Below are positions 1 through 7,428 of a stretch of DNA of 22,118 bases, one piece after another. Positions within the stretch are counted from its first letter, which is position 1. Every line of letters starts with the position of its first letter. Position numbers and translations under genes: made by a program. Where the stretch lies: contig DASXCX010000336.1 in NCBI GenBank assembly GCA_036490955.1, forward strand, positions 1 through 22,118, read 5' to 3'. The stretch comes from CAIKMD01 sp036490955 (GTDB lineage: Bacteria > Pseudomonadota > Alphaproteobacteria > ATCC43930 > CGMCC-115725). The notes below the pieces were generated by a model that had not been told where the DNA came from, did not search any database, and saw nothing but the letters and a program-made list of their open reading frames with translations.

Positions 1-29
1 GTCGCCGCATCAACCCTTCTCGCGCGACC

Positions 30-614
30 CTAGATCAGTTGGCGCACCCGCTTCCTCAACGCCGGCAATAAATCTGCCTCGAACCACGGGTACTTGCGCT
101 CGAACAGCACCGTGCGCCAGGAGGGATGCGGCAACGGAAAATAACGCGGCAGATATTCGCGCCACGACGCGACCGTATCGACCATGCGCGGCTTGGCTCG
201 CTCGGCAAGATAATGATCGATGGCGTAGGAGCCGACGAGCAGGGTGAGCTCGATATTGGGCAGCAGTCCGAGCACGCTGTCATGCCAGAGCGGCGCGCAT
301 TCCGGCCGCGGCGGCAGATCGCCGCCGCGCTCATGGCGGCCCGGATAGCACAGCCCCATGGGCAGGATGGCGACACGCCGCTCGTCGTAGAATGTCTCGC
401 GATCGATGGCGAGCCAGTCGCGCAGCCGGTCGCCGCTGCGATCGTTGAAGCTCAAACCCGTCTCATGGACCTTCGTGCCCGGCGCCTGGCTGACGATCAT
501 CAGCCGCGCCGAGCGTTTGCCACGCAGCACCGGCCGCGGCCCCAACGGCAAATCGGCGCAGACGGTGCAGGCACGTATCGCCGTATAGAGCGCATCGAGG
601 CGGGTTGTTGACAT
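30..614 (-). CDS. Uracil-DNA glycosylase family protein (Fe-S type)
   Basis: This 194-residue protein belongs to the uracil-DNA glycosylase superfamily, whose members excise uracil from DNA to start base-excision repair in the cytoplasm. I see an SQAPG motif at residues 42-46, in the place of the GEAPG motif of family 4 enzymes, and a C-terminal HPS at 163-165, matching the HPSP loop. Four cysteines (C16, C19, C89, C106) are spaced C-x2-C ... C-x16-C, as for the 4Fe-4S cluster of family 4/5 enzymes. The acidic residue usually just after the first motif is not obvious, so activity on uracil is inferred. The open frame extends 47 codons further upstream, but I chose the ATG at 614 because the conserved Cys-x2-Cys begins shortly after it and the extension is low-complexity. 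No Shine-Dalgarno sequence is visible; the start codon sits inside an inverted repeat (601-636). Confidence 0.82.
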   Translation of the reverse strand: MSTTRLDALYTAIRACTVCADLPLGPRPVLRGKRSARLMIVSQAPGTKVHETGLSFNDRSGDRLRDWLAIDRETFYDERRVAILPMGLCYPGRHERGGDLPPRPECAPLWHDSVLGLLPNIELTLLVGSYAIDHYLAERAKPRMVDTVASWREYLPRYFPLPHPSWRTVLFERKYPWFEADLLPALRKRVRQLI

Positions 615-636
615 AGGAACGGTTTTAAACAACCCG
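601..636 (-). repeat. Inverted repeat enclosing the start codon of the glycosylase gene
   Basis: CGGGTTGTT at 601-609 is perfectly complementary to AACAACCCG at 628-636. In the minus-strand mRNA the start codon (614-612) would lie in the 18-nt loop. This could affect translation initiation, but that is inference; only the 9-bp repeat is seen. Confidence 0.5.
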
Positions 637-662
637 TCATGCCCGCGAAAGCCGGCATCCCG
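635..662. repeat. REP-like palindromic element with GAAA loop
   Basis: The sequence folds as ATGCC-C-GC, GAAA, GC-C-GGCAT: seven base pairs with one C-C mismatch and a GNRA-type tetraloop, flanked by CGTC and CCCG. Elements of this form are dispersed in many copies in alphaproteobacterial genomes, typically between genes. Only one copy is visible in this window, so its repetitive nature rests on recall. Confidence 0.5.
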
Positions 663-796
663 TTTGCGGCAGCTATGGATTTTCGCGCGCGCGGCAGTGA
701 CGAAACGAGAGAAGCGTGTCCGTGGGCAAAACCACGATTGCGTGCGCGGCATCACCGCCTATGATGCGCCCCACAAAAGAAACCACCGAGGCACCG

Positions 797-1816
797 ATGA
801 AGAAGATCGACATCTTCCCGCACATCTTCCCGAAGTCTTATTTCGACAAAATGGTCGAGGTCATTCCTAATAAGGCGACGATCCGGCGCTGGACCAACAT
901 CCCCGTGCTCTACGATCTCGACCGGCGTCTCGGGATGATGGATGAGTTCGGGCCGGATTATCAGCAGATCCTTACCCTGTCGATGCCGGCGGTCGAATAT
1001 ATCGCGCCAGCCGAGAGCTCGCCCGAGCTCGCCAAGATCGCCAACGACGGCATGGCCGAGATCGTCGCCAAGCACCCGAACCGGTTTCCCGCTTTCGCGG
1101 CCTCGGTGCCGATGAACAACATGAAGGCGACGCTCGACGAGATCACCCGCGCGGTCGAGAAGCTCGGTGCCAAGGGCATCCAGATATTCACCAACGTCAA
1201 CGGCCGGCCGCTCGACGATCCGGAATTCGCGCCGCTCTTCGAGAAGCTGGCCCATTACGACCTGCCGATATGGATGCACCCGACGCGCCCGCAGAAATTC
1301 GCCGACTATCCTGGCGAAACTGGGTCGAAATTCGACATCTGGTGGGTCTTCGGCTGGCCTTATGAGACGAGCGCCGCGATGGCGCGCATGGTCTTCGCCG
1401 GTTATTTCGACAAATGGCCGAATCTCAAGATCATCACCCATCATTTGGGCGCGATGGTGCCGTTCCTCGAAGCCCGCGTCGGCCTCGGCCTCGATCAGCT
1501 CGGCACGCGCGAAGGCGCCGAGGAGAGTTATGCCAAGATCATCGAAGCGATGAAGAAAAAAGGCCGGCGGCCCGTCGATTACTTCCGCATGTTCTATGCC
1601 GATACGGCGATCAACGGCTCGGCCTCTGGCACGCGTTGCGGTCTCGATTTCTTCGGCACTGAGCATGTGCTGTTCGGCACGGATTGCCCGTTCGATCCGG
1701 AAGGCGGCCCGCTTTTCATCCGCGACATCATCAAGATGCTCGATCACCTCGGCCTGCCCGACAAGGATCTCGAGAAGATTTATGAAGGCAACGCCAAGCG
1801 GATGCTGAAACTCTGA
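797..1816 (+). CDS. Amidohydrolase family 2 (ACMSD-like) protein
   Basis: A 339-residue TIM-barrel metal-dependent hydrolase or decarboxylase of the amidohydrolase-2 family (relatives: ACMSD, gamma-resorcylate and 5-carboxyvanillate decarboxylases). Expected metal or catalytic positions seen: H9, H161 (WMHPTRP), H215/H216 (ITHHLG) and D296 (FGTDCPFDP). The usual N-terminal D-x-H-x-H is D5-I-F7-P-H9, so the first metal histidine is phenylalanine, which may change metal binding. The ATG at 797 was chosen over an upstream frame opening at 716 because the barrel's first strand starts at once and a weak GAGG lies just upstream. The substrate cannot be deduced; family members act on aromatic or ring-cleavage carboxylates. 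The next gene follows after 11 bp with a strong ribosome site, suggesting cotranscription. Confidence 0.88.
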   Translation: MKKIDIFPHIFPKSYFDKMVEVIPNKATIRRWTNIPVLYDLDRRLGMMDEFGPDYQQILTLSMPAVEYIAPAESSPELAKIANDGMAEIVAKHPNRFPAFAASVPMNNMKATLDEITRAVEKLGAKGIQIFTNVNGRPLDDPEFAPLFEKLAHYDLPIWMHPTRPQKFADYPGETGSKFDIWWVFGWPYETSAAMARMVFAGYFDKWPNLKIITHHLGAMVPFLEARVGLGLDQLGTREGAEESYAKIIEAMKKKGRRPVDYFRMFYADTAINGSASGTRCGLDFFGTEHVLFGTDCPFDPEGGPLFIRDIIKMLDHLGLPDKDLEKIYEGNAKRMLKL

Positions 1817-1827
1817 CGGAGGCATTC

Positions 1828-2619
1828 ATGGAACATTCCGCGTCGCGCCGGGCTCTGCTCGGCGCTCTCTTGGCGGCGCTACCGGCAGCGGCCTTCGCCC
1901 AAGGCTCGCTGCTCGATCAGGGCAAGAGCCTGCTCAACGATGCGCAAAAAGACACGGGGCGTTCGAGCGGTAGCGGCAATAGCAGCGGCGGCAGTGGAGG
2001 TGCGGGTGCGTCGCTGCCGCAGGCCGAGATCGGCTCCGGGCTCAAGGACGCGTTGAAGGTCGCATCGCAGCGCGTCGTCGGCCAGGTCGGCAAGACCAAT
2101 GGCTATTGGGGTGACAGCGCCATCCGCATTCCTTTGCCCGGCCCGGTCGAGAAGGTCGGCGGCGCCCTGAAAGCGGTTGGCGCCGGCGGAATGCTCGACG
2201 ATCTGCAACTCAAGATGAACCGCGCCGCCGAGCAAGCAGCGCCCAAAGCGCTTAATATTTTTGTCGACGCCGCCTCGAAGATGAGCATCACGGACGCGCG
2301 CGCGATCCTGACCGGCCCCAACGACGCGGCGACGCAGTACTTCAAGAAGACCAGCAGCGGCCAGCTCACCACCGCCTTCCGTCCGGTCGTCGACAGCACC
2401 CTGTCGCAAGTCGGCGCGGTGAAAAGCTTCAACAGCGTCAAAAGCCAAGCCTCGTCGGTCCCGCTCGCGGGCCAAGAGGTGTCGAGCTTCAACCTCACCG
2501 ATTTCACGGTCGGCAAAGCGCTGGATGGGCTGTTCCACTACCTGGCGATCGAGGAAGCGTCGATCCGCTCGAACCCAGCGGCGCGCACCACCGATCTCTT
2601 GAAAAAAGTATTCGGCTGA
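1828..2619 (+). CDS. DUF4197 domain-containing secreted protein
   Basis: A 263-residue protein with an N-terminal export signal (SRRALLG then an alanine/leucine core, likely cleaved after AFA around residue 24). The twin arginines are compatible with Tat export but lack a convincing full motif. A Ser/Gly-rich linker covers about residues 44-62, and the DUF4197 domain about 65-262, recognised by the GLKDALKVAS and the YWGDSAIRIPLPGP region followed by a helical body. The function of DUF4197 is unknown; these proteins are typically periplasmic or lipoprotein-like. The start is fixed by a GGAGG at 1818-1822, five bases before ATG and immediately after the amidohydrolase stop, so the two genes are probably one transcript. 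Confidence 0.85.
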   Translation: MEHSASRRALLGALLAALPAAAFAQGSLLDQGKSLLNDAQKDTGRSSGSGNSSGGSGGAGASLPQAEIGSGLKDALKVASQRVVGQVGKTNGYWGDSAIRIPLPGPVEKVGGALKAVGAGGMLDDLQLKMNRAAEQAAPKALNIFVDAASKMSITDARAILTGPNDAATQYFKKTSSGQLTTAFRPVVDSTLSQVGAVKSFNSVKSQASSVPLAGQEVSSFNLTDFTVGKALDGLFHYLAIEEASIRSNPAARTTDLLKKVFG

Positions 2620-2630
2620 AGCGGGCCCGA

Positions 2631-2681
2631 CTTCAAGAGGTTTATGAGCTCAACGCCAAGCGCATGTCGAAACTGTCCTAA
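2631..2681 (+). pseudogene. Remnant of the 3' end of a second amidohydrolase gene
   Basis: Read in the frame ending at TAA 2679-2681, this stretch encodes LQEVYELNAKRMSKLS, which aligns with the last residues of the amidohydrolase at 797-1816 (LEKIYEGNAKRMLKL), about ten of fifteen positions identical. There is no start and no upstream coding in this frame; the DUF4197 gene ends at 2619. It looks like the tail of a lost paralogue, left by deletion or by a duplication whose body was replaced. Its DNA differs at several positions from the intact copy, so it is not a recent exact duplication. Confidence 0.72.
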
Positions 2682-2701
2682 GCGGCAAAGGCAGGTGAGC
2701 A

Positions 2702-3517
2702 ATGCAGTTCTTCAAGCAAATTAACGGCGGTAGCGCCGTTGGCACGCGTGCGATCGCGGCGGCTGCGGTGACGGTCGCGCTGCTATGCGCCGGCACCGCG
2801 AGCGCGCAAAATTACGGTACAGATCAGCGTTATTGCGATCGCAGCGCCATCAATCAGATTTTGAGCCCAACCACCGGCAACATCGTCGGCAGTCTGGGTG
2901 GCGCGGCGGCCGGCGGTCTCCTCGGCAATCAGGTCGGCAAGAGCAGCGGCAAGACCGTGGCGACGATCATTGGCGTGCTCGGCGGCGCGCTCGGCGGCGG
3001 CTATATCGGCCGTTCGATGGATCCGGTGGATCAAGGTTGCGTCACGCAGTCGCTCGAGCACGCGCCGGCCAATCAGCCCGTCGCCTGGCAGAACCCCAAC
3101 ACCGGCTCGAGCTATTGGGTAACGCCGACACAAGATTTGCAGGGTCCGCGCGGCGAGCCGTGCCGCGAATATGTGACGAGTGCAGTGATCAACGGCCAGC
3201 GGCAAGAAACCCGCCACCTCGCCTGCGAGAGGTCGGACGGAACTTGGGTGCCGACGGCACGCAACCAGGTGCACGCGGTATCTGCCTCACCGCAGCCGCA
3301 GCCGAGACCCGCGACGGCCCCTGCCGCGGTTTCGAGCGATATGGTCTTCAAGGTGCAACAGCGGCTGCGCGATCTCGGCTTCTATGTGCGCGACAATATC
3401 GACGGCCAATGGGGACCGAACACTTCGGCGGCGGTGCGGAATTTTCAACGCTCGAAGGGACTCAGCGCGAGCGGGCAGCTCGATTCCGCAACCTTGGCCG
3501 CGCTGGACCTGCGCTAG
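2702..3517 (+). CDS. Glycine-zipper envelope protein with peptidoglycan-binding domain
   Basis: A 271-residue exported protein. The signal peptide spans about residues 1-36 (cleavage near ASA-QN). Residues 60-104 form a glycine zipper of two short Gly/Ala-rich segments (SLGGAAAGGLLGNQVG and GVLGGALGGGYIG), as in 17-kDa surface-antigen-like outer-membrane proteins. A conserved region follows (about 125-185, cysteines at 154 and 175) resembling the RT0821/Lpp0805 surface-protein domain, then a Pro/Ala linker (198-210), then a PG_binding_1 domain (213-269; VQQRLRDLGFY, DGQWGPNTSAAV, FQRSKGL). It probably anchors to peptidoglycan while the zipper sits in or on a membrane. AGGTGAG lies just upstream of ATG 2702. 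The beta-lactamase gene starts 16 bp downstream, another cell-wall link, though cotranscription is inferred. Confidence 0.85.
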   Translation: MQFFKQINGGSAVGTRAIAAAAVTVALLCAGTASAQNYGTDQRYCDRSAINQILSPTTGNIVGSLGGAAAGGLLGNQVGKSSGKTVATIIGVLGGALGGGYIGRSMDPVDQGCVTQSLEHAPANQPVAWQNPNTGSSYWVTPTQDLQGPRGEPCREYVTSAVINGQRQETRHLACERSDGTWVPTARNQVHAVSASPQPQPRPATAPAAVSSDMVFKVQQRLRDLGFYVRDNIDGQWGPNTSAAVRNFQRSKGLSASGQLDSATLAALDLR

Positions 3518-3533
3518 TATCGTATTGGTTTAA

Positions 3534-4421
3534 ATGCTCACGCGCCGTGGCTTCGTCGGTTCCGCGCTGATTGCCTACAGCACCCTCGCGATGCGCGACG
3601 GCGCTTATGCGGCACGGCAGGGCATCGACGATCTGACCGGGCGTTTCACGGCAATCGAGAAAGAAACGGGTGGACGGCTGGGTGTCGCCGGGATCGATAC
3701 CGCGACGGGACGCCGCTTTGGTCACCGCCAAGCAGAGAGCTTTGCGATGTGCAGCACCTTCAAAGTTCTCGCGGTCAGCGCGTTGCTCGTGCGTGTCGAG
3801 CATGGGAAGGAAAACCTTCATCGGCGCGTCCACTTTGCCGCCGGCGATGTCATCGAGGGTTCGCCGATCAGCAAAGATCATTTCGGCGATGGGATGACCC
3901 TGGCGGAGGTGTGCGCCGCGGCCCTCGACTACAGCGACAACACCGCTGCGAACATGATCCTGTCGGCGCTTGGGGGTCCGCACGCGGTGACGGCGTTTGC
4001 CCGTTCCCTCGGCGACCCGGTCACGCGGCTCGATCGCACCGAGCCGACGCTCAACGAGGCAACGCCCCACGATCCACGTGACACGACAACGCCGGCGGCG
4101 ATGCTCGGCAATCTGCAAAAGCTCTTGCTCGGTAACGCGCTTACGCCAGCATCGCGCGAGCGGCTGACGCGCTGGATGATCGCCAACAAGACCGGCGATG
4201 CGCGGCTGCGTGCCGGCTGGCCACACGACTGGCGCATCGGCGACAAGACCGGCACCGGCGAGCACGGCACGGCGAACGATATCGCCATCGCTTGGCCACC
4301 GGGACGAGAGCCAATCGTGATGGCGGTCTACCTCACGGAAAGCACGGCTTCGCCGGATCGACAAAACGCGGCGATCGCCGAGGTCGCGCGCGCAATCGCA
4401 GCAACGATCGCGCCGCCTTAG
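3534..4421 (+). CDS. Class A beta-lactamase, Tat-exported
   Basis: A 295-residue periplasmic serine beta-lactamase that hydrolyses beta-lactam antibiotics. All class A motifs are present: S74-T-F-K77 (Ambler S70xxK), S134-D-N136 (SDN loop), E170-P-T-L-N174 (E166xxLN) and K238-T-G240 (KTG). C73 precedes the catalytic serine, but the position for Ambler 238 is glycine, so the 69-238 disulfide of class A carbapenemases is absent. Ambler 244 is alanine while R224 falls at Ambler 220, so the enzyme probably uses the alternative R220 arginine. The N terminus TRRGFVG is a good twin-arginine motif, with cleavage near AYA. There is no mobile element nearby, so it looks chromosomal and intrinsic. The ribosome site is weak; the start is supported by the Tat motif. 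Substrate spectrum cannot be read from sequence. Confidence 0.93.
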   Translation: MLTRRGFVGSALIAYSTLAMRDGAYAARQGIDDLTGRFTAIEKETGGRLGVAGIDTATGRRFGHRQAESFAMCSTFKVLAVSALLVRVEHGKENLHRRVHFAAGDVIEGSPISKDHFGDGMTLAEVCAAALDYSDNTAANMILSALGGPHAVTAFARSLGDPVTRLDRTEPTLNEATPHDPRDTTTPAAMLGNLQKLLLGNALTPASRERLTRWMIANKTGDARLRAGWPHDWRIGDKTGTGEHGTANDIAIAWPPGREPIVMAVYLTESTASPDRQNAAIAEVARAIAATIAPP

Positions 4422-4465
4422 ATTGGAAGCGATGGCGGGATTAGAAGAGCACGCCGGCAAATACG

Positions 4466-6526
4466 CTAGCGCAGTGCGGCGGCGATGTTGCCGCCATCGA
4501 CCGTCGTCACATCGGCGGTGGTCTTGAGCGACAGAGCCTGGTGCAGGAAGGCCTGCGCGACATCGTCGGCGGCGACTTCGCGACCGAGAAGATTGCGGGC
4601 GAGATAATCTTTCTCGCTGAGGCCGCGCGCTTTCGAGCGCTCGGCGATCATCTCGGGCGTCAAAAGCCCCGAGCGAATCCGGTCGGCGTTGACCGCATTC
4701 GCGCGGATGCCGTCCTTGCCGTAATCGAGCGCGTATTGCCGCGACAGGAAGAGCGTCGCCGCTTTCGGCAAGCCGTAGGGCCCAAAATCGGGACCGGGAT
4801 TGATCGCCTGTTTCGAGACGTTGAAGAGCAGGCACCCGCCCGTCCCTTGCGCCAGCATGATCTTCACCGCCGCCTGGGCGACGCGCTGATGCGCCCAGAA
4901 GTTGAGCTCGAAGCTTTGCCGCAGCACCGCTTCCTCGACCGCGCCGATCTTCCCCTGCCACGCCGCGCCGGCATTGGAGATGACGATATCGAGCCCCCCG
5001 AAATGCGCGGCGATCTTCTCGAACGCGTCGCGCACCGAGGCGTCGTCCGTGACGTCGCAGGCTAAGCCGAGCGTCGCGCCGCCGAGCTTCTTCGCCACCG
5101 CCTGCGCACCGGCTGCATCGAGATCGAGCACCGCGATCTCGGCGCCATTGTCTTTGAAGAGCTTGGCGCAGGCCGCGCCGATCGCGCCGGCGCCCCCGGT
5201 GATCGCAGCGATCTGCCCCGCGAGCGGCTTTTCGGCGACGCTGCCGAGCTTTGCTTGCTCGAGCGACCAGTATTCCATCTCGAAGAGCTCGCTGTCGGGC
5301 AGCGCTTCAAAGGTGCCGATGGCTTCGGCATCGGTGATCGTCAGCACCGTGTTCTCGGCGATATCCGCGGCGATTGTCGCGTCCTTCTTGCTGCGACCCA
5401 GGCCGAAAAGTCCGACGCCCGGCACCAGCGCGACCCGCGGCAACGGATCGAGCGCGCGCTTGGAGGGCTCGCGGCCTTCGTTGTTGCGCTTGAAGTAGGC
5501 GTGATAGGCAGCGACGAAATCCACCGCCGCCCGACCCACCGCTTCGCGGAAGCCGGCAAGATCGCTCGCATTGGGCGCCGGCACAATGAGCGGAATGTTC
5601 TTGGTGCGGATCGTATGATCGGGCGTGACCACGCCTTGTTGCGAATAGCGCTTCACCTCGGCGCCGTTCACATAAGCCAAGATTTGCGCATTACTGCGGA
5701 AATCGAGCACCAGCCGGCGCCACGCGCCTTCACTCTTCGCATCGCGCTCGGAACAAGCGCCGCGCAGGATCGGCGCCACCGACGCGACGCTCGCGAGCAT
5801 CTTCGGCAGCGGCGCTGCAGCGAACACAGCTTTGCGATTCTTGGCGAGGCGTTCTTCGGCATAGGTCGCCATCGCGATCATGCGCTCGTAGGATTCGCGC
5901 GCATCGCCGCCGAAGGTGAAGATGCCGTGCTTTTCCAGCACCAGACCTTCGACCGAAGGATCGGCTTCGAACACCTCGGCGGCTTTCTGGGCAAGCGCGA
6001 AGCCCGGCATGATGTAGGGCACATAACCCATGCGCTTGCCGTAGATCTCAGCGCAAAGCTCCAGCGCATTCGGCTGATCGGCGAGGCTCAGCACCGCCGT
6101 CGAATGCGTATGATCGACATATTTCAACGGCAGAAAAGCATGCAGCAACGTCTCGACCGAGGGGTTCGGCGCGCCGGGATCGAGCAGATTGGCGCGCTGA
6201 TAGCGCACCATGTCCTCGTCCGAGAGCTTGTCGCGCTCCCGGAGCTTTAGGAGCGGCTTCAGCCGCACAGCCGGCAGACCGGCGGGCTCGATATCGCCCA
6301 GGTCCCAGCCCGAGCCTTTGACGCACAGCACCTCGACCTCGTCGCCGGCAAGATCGGTCGCCCGCGTCTTCACCGACGTATTGCCGCCGCCATGCAGCAC
6401 GAGTAGCGGATCCTGGCCGAGGAGCCGCGAGGTATAGACGCGCAACGCGAGATCGCGGCCGATGCCTTGCTGGGCATAGCGCCGCACCATCCCTTCCGCG
6501 TCGTCGTCATTCCACTTGGATTTCAT
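4466..6526 (-). CDS. Bifunctional class II aldolase / short-chain dehydrogenase
   Basis: A 686-residue fusion. Residues about 20-330 are a class II (zinc) aldolase: HGGGNTS at 45-51, metal histidines H139-T-H141 and H200 (EKHGIFTFG). Residues about 433-686 are an SDR: nucleotide motif TGGAGAIG 443-450, ISNAG 516-520, and catalytic S571, Y584, K588 (YGLPK). The architecture and length match the alphaproteobacterial rhamnulose-1-phosphate aldolase/lactaldehyde dehydrogenase (RhaD type), which splits rhamnulose-1-phosphate and oxidises the lactaldehyde. No other rhamnose genes are in the window, so a different sugar phosphate is possible and I give no symbol. It follows nadC by 41 bp on the same strand. 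No Shine-Dalgarno is visible; a GC-rich hairpin (6527-6544) abuts the start codon. Confidence 0.85.
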   Translation of the reverse strand: MKSKWNDDDAEGMVRRYAQQGIGRDLALRVYTSRLLGQDPLLVLHGGGNTSVKTRATDLAGDEVEVLCVKGSGWDLGDIEPAGLPAVRLKPLLKLRERDKLSDEDMVRYQRANLLDPGAPNPSVETLLHAFLPLKYVDHTHSTAVLSLADQPNALELCAEIYGKRMGYVPYIMPGFALAQKAAEVFEADPSVEGLVLEKHGIFTFGGDARESYERMIAMATYAEERLAKNRKAVFAAAPLPKMLASVASVAPILRGACSERDAKSEGAWRRLVLDFRSNAQILAYVNGAEVKRYSQQGVVTPDHTIRTKNIPLIVPAPNASDLAGFREAVGRAAVDFVAAYHAYFKRNNEGREPSKRALDPLPRVALVPGVGLFGLGRSKKDATIAADIAENTVLTITDAEAIGTFEALPDSELFEMEYWSLEQAKLGSVAEKPLAGQIAAITGGAGAIGAACAKLFKDNGAEIAVLDLDAAGAQAVAKKLGGATLGLACDVTDDASVRDAFEKIAAHFGGLDIVISNAGAAWQGKIGAVEEAVLRQSFELNFWAHQRVAQAAVKIMLAQGTGGCLLFNVSKQAINPGPDFGPYGLPKAATLFLSRQYALDYGKDGIRANAVNADRIRSGLLTPEMIAERSKARGLSEKDYLARNLLGREVAADDVAQAFLHQALSLKTTADVTTVDGGNIAAALR

Positions 6527-6544
6527 GCGCGCATCATAGCGCGC
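6527..6544 (-). repeat. Hairpin directly upstream of the aldolase start codon
   Basis: GCGCGC at 6527-6532 pairs with GCGCGC at 6539-6544 around a six-base loop. It occupies the place where a ribosome binding site for the gene starting at 6526 would lie. A role in limiting translation is inference. Confidence 0.4.
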
Positions 6545-6567
6545 GGAGAGCCCTGAGATAATGTGGC

Positions 6568-7428
6568 TTAGAGATAGTCCAGCCCGATATCGAGTTGCTG
6601 GACGCTGTGGGTCAACCAGCCGAGGGAGAGGAGATCGACGCCGGCTTTGGCGATCGCGGGCGCGTTCGTTGGTGTGATGCCGCCGGAGGCTTCGGTGATG
6701 GCGCGGCCTTTGACGAGGTCGACCGCTTCGCGCATCTGGTCGACGGTCATGTTGTCGAGGACGATCGCGTCGGCGCCGATGGCGAGGGCTTCTTCGAGTT
6801 GCGCCAGCGTGTCGACTTCGAGTTCGATCTTGACGAGATGGCCGATCACGGCGCGGGCGCGTTCCACCGCCGGCTTGATGCCGCCGGCCGCGGCGATGTG
6901 GTTGTCCTTGATCAGCACCGCGTCATCGAGGCCGAAGCGGTGATTGAAACCGCCGCCGACGCGGACCGCGTATTTCTGGAGATTGCGCAGGCCGGGGATG
7001 GTCTTGCGCGTACAGATGATGCGCGCCTTCGTCCCCGCCACCGCATCGACCACGTTGCGCGTCGCCGACGCCACGCCCGAGAGATGGCCGAGGAAATTCA
7101 ACGCCACGCGCTCGGCGGTGAGGATGCCGCGCACCGAGCCCGAGATCGTCGCGATCGTATCGTCTTTGGCAAGACGGCTGCCGTCGGGCCGCTCGACATG
7201 CACCGTGATCGCGGGATCGATCAACGAGAACGCCAGCAGCGCGACGTCCAGGCCCGCGACGATTCCGGCTTTCCGTGCGACCAAAGCGGTCTTCGCCATC
7301 TCGCTCGGCGGGATAATCGCGTCGGTGGTGATGTCCCCGGCGCGTCCGAGATCTTCCAAGAGCGCCTCGCGCACCTGGGTCTCGACCATCAAGCGCGGCA
7401 GCGGCGGCACGGTCATGGGGCGCTGCAT
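6568..7428 (-). CDS. nadC: Nicotinate-nucleotide pyrophosphorylase (carboxylating)
   Basis: A 286-residue quinolinate phosphoribosyltransferase, which converts quinolinate and PRPP to nicotinate mononucleotide, CO2 and pyrophosphate in de novo NAD synthesis. Family signatures seen: GDITTDAII (31-39), AERVALNFLGHLSGVAS (105-121), the TRKTIPGLR substrate loop (140-148), GGGFNHRFGL (158-167), IKDNHI (173-178), IELEVDTL (201-208) and ASGGI (247-251). Length is normal. Its ATG (7426-7428) directly abuts the nadA stop (TAAATG, no gap), so translation is probably coupled to nadA. An internal Met at residue 5 is an alternative start. Confidence 0.96.
   Translation of the reverse strand: MQRPMTVPPLPRLMVETQVREALLEDLGRAGDITTDAIIPPSEMAKTALVARKAGIVAGLDVALLAFSLIDPAITVHVERPDGSRLAKDDTIATISGSVRGILTAERVALNFLGHLSGVASATRNVVDAVAGTKARIICTRKTIPGLRNLQKYAVRVGGGFNHRFGLDDAVLIKDNHIAAAGGIKPAVERARAVIGHLVKIELEVDTLAQLEEALAIGADAIVLDNMTVDQMREAVDLVKGRAITEASGGITPTNAPAIAKAGVDLLSLGWLTHSVQQLDIGLDYL

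Noticed and set aside
752..1825. A 357-codon open frame antisense to the amidohydrolase
   Set aside because: Codon-shadow of a well-supported gene, with no domain signature.
2702..4421. A mobile resistance cassette around the beta-lactamase
   Set aside because: No transposase, integrase, terminal repeats or base-composition break was seen on either side.
3462..4961. A 499-codon open frame on the minus strand opposite the beta-lactamase
   Set aside because: The plus-strand beta-lactamase carries every class A motif; the antisense frame is Arg-rich and overlaps both neighbours.
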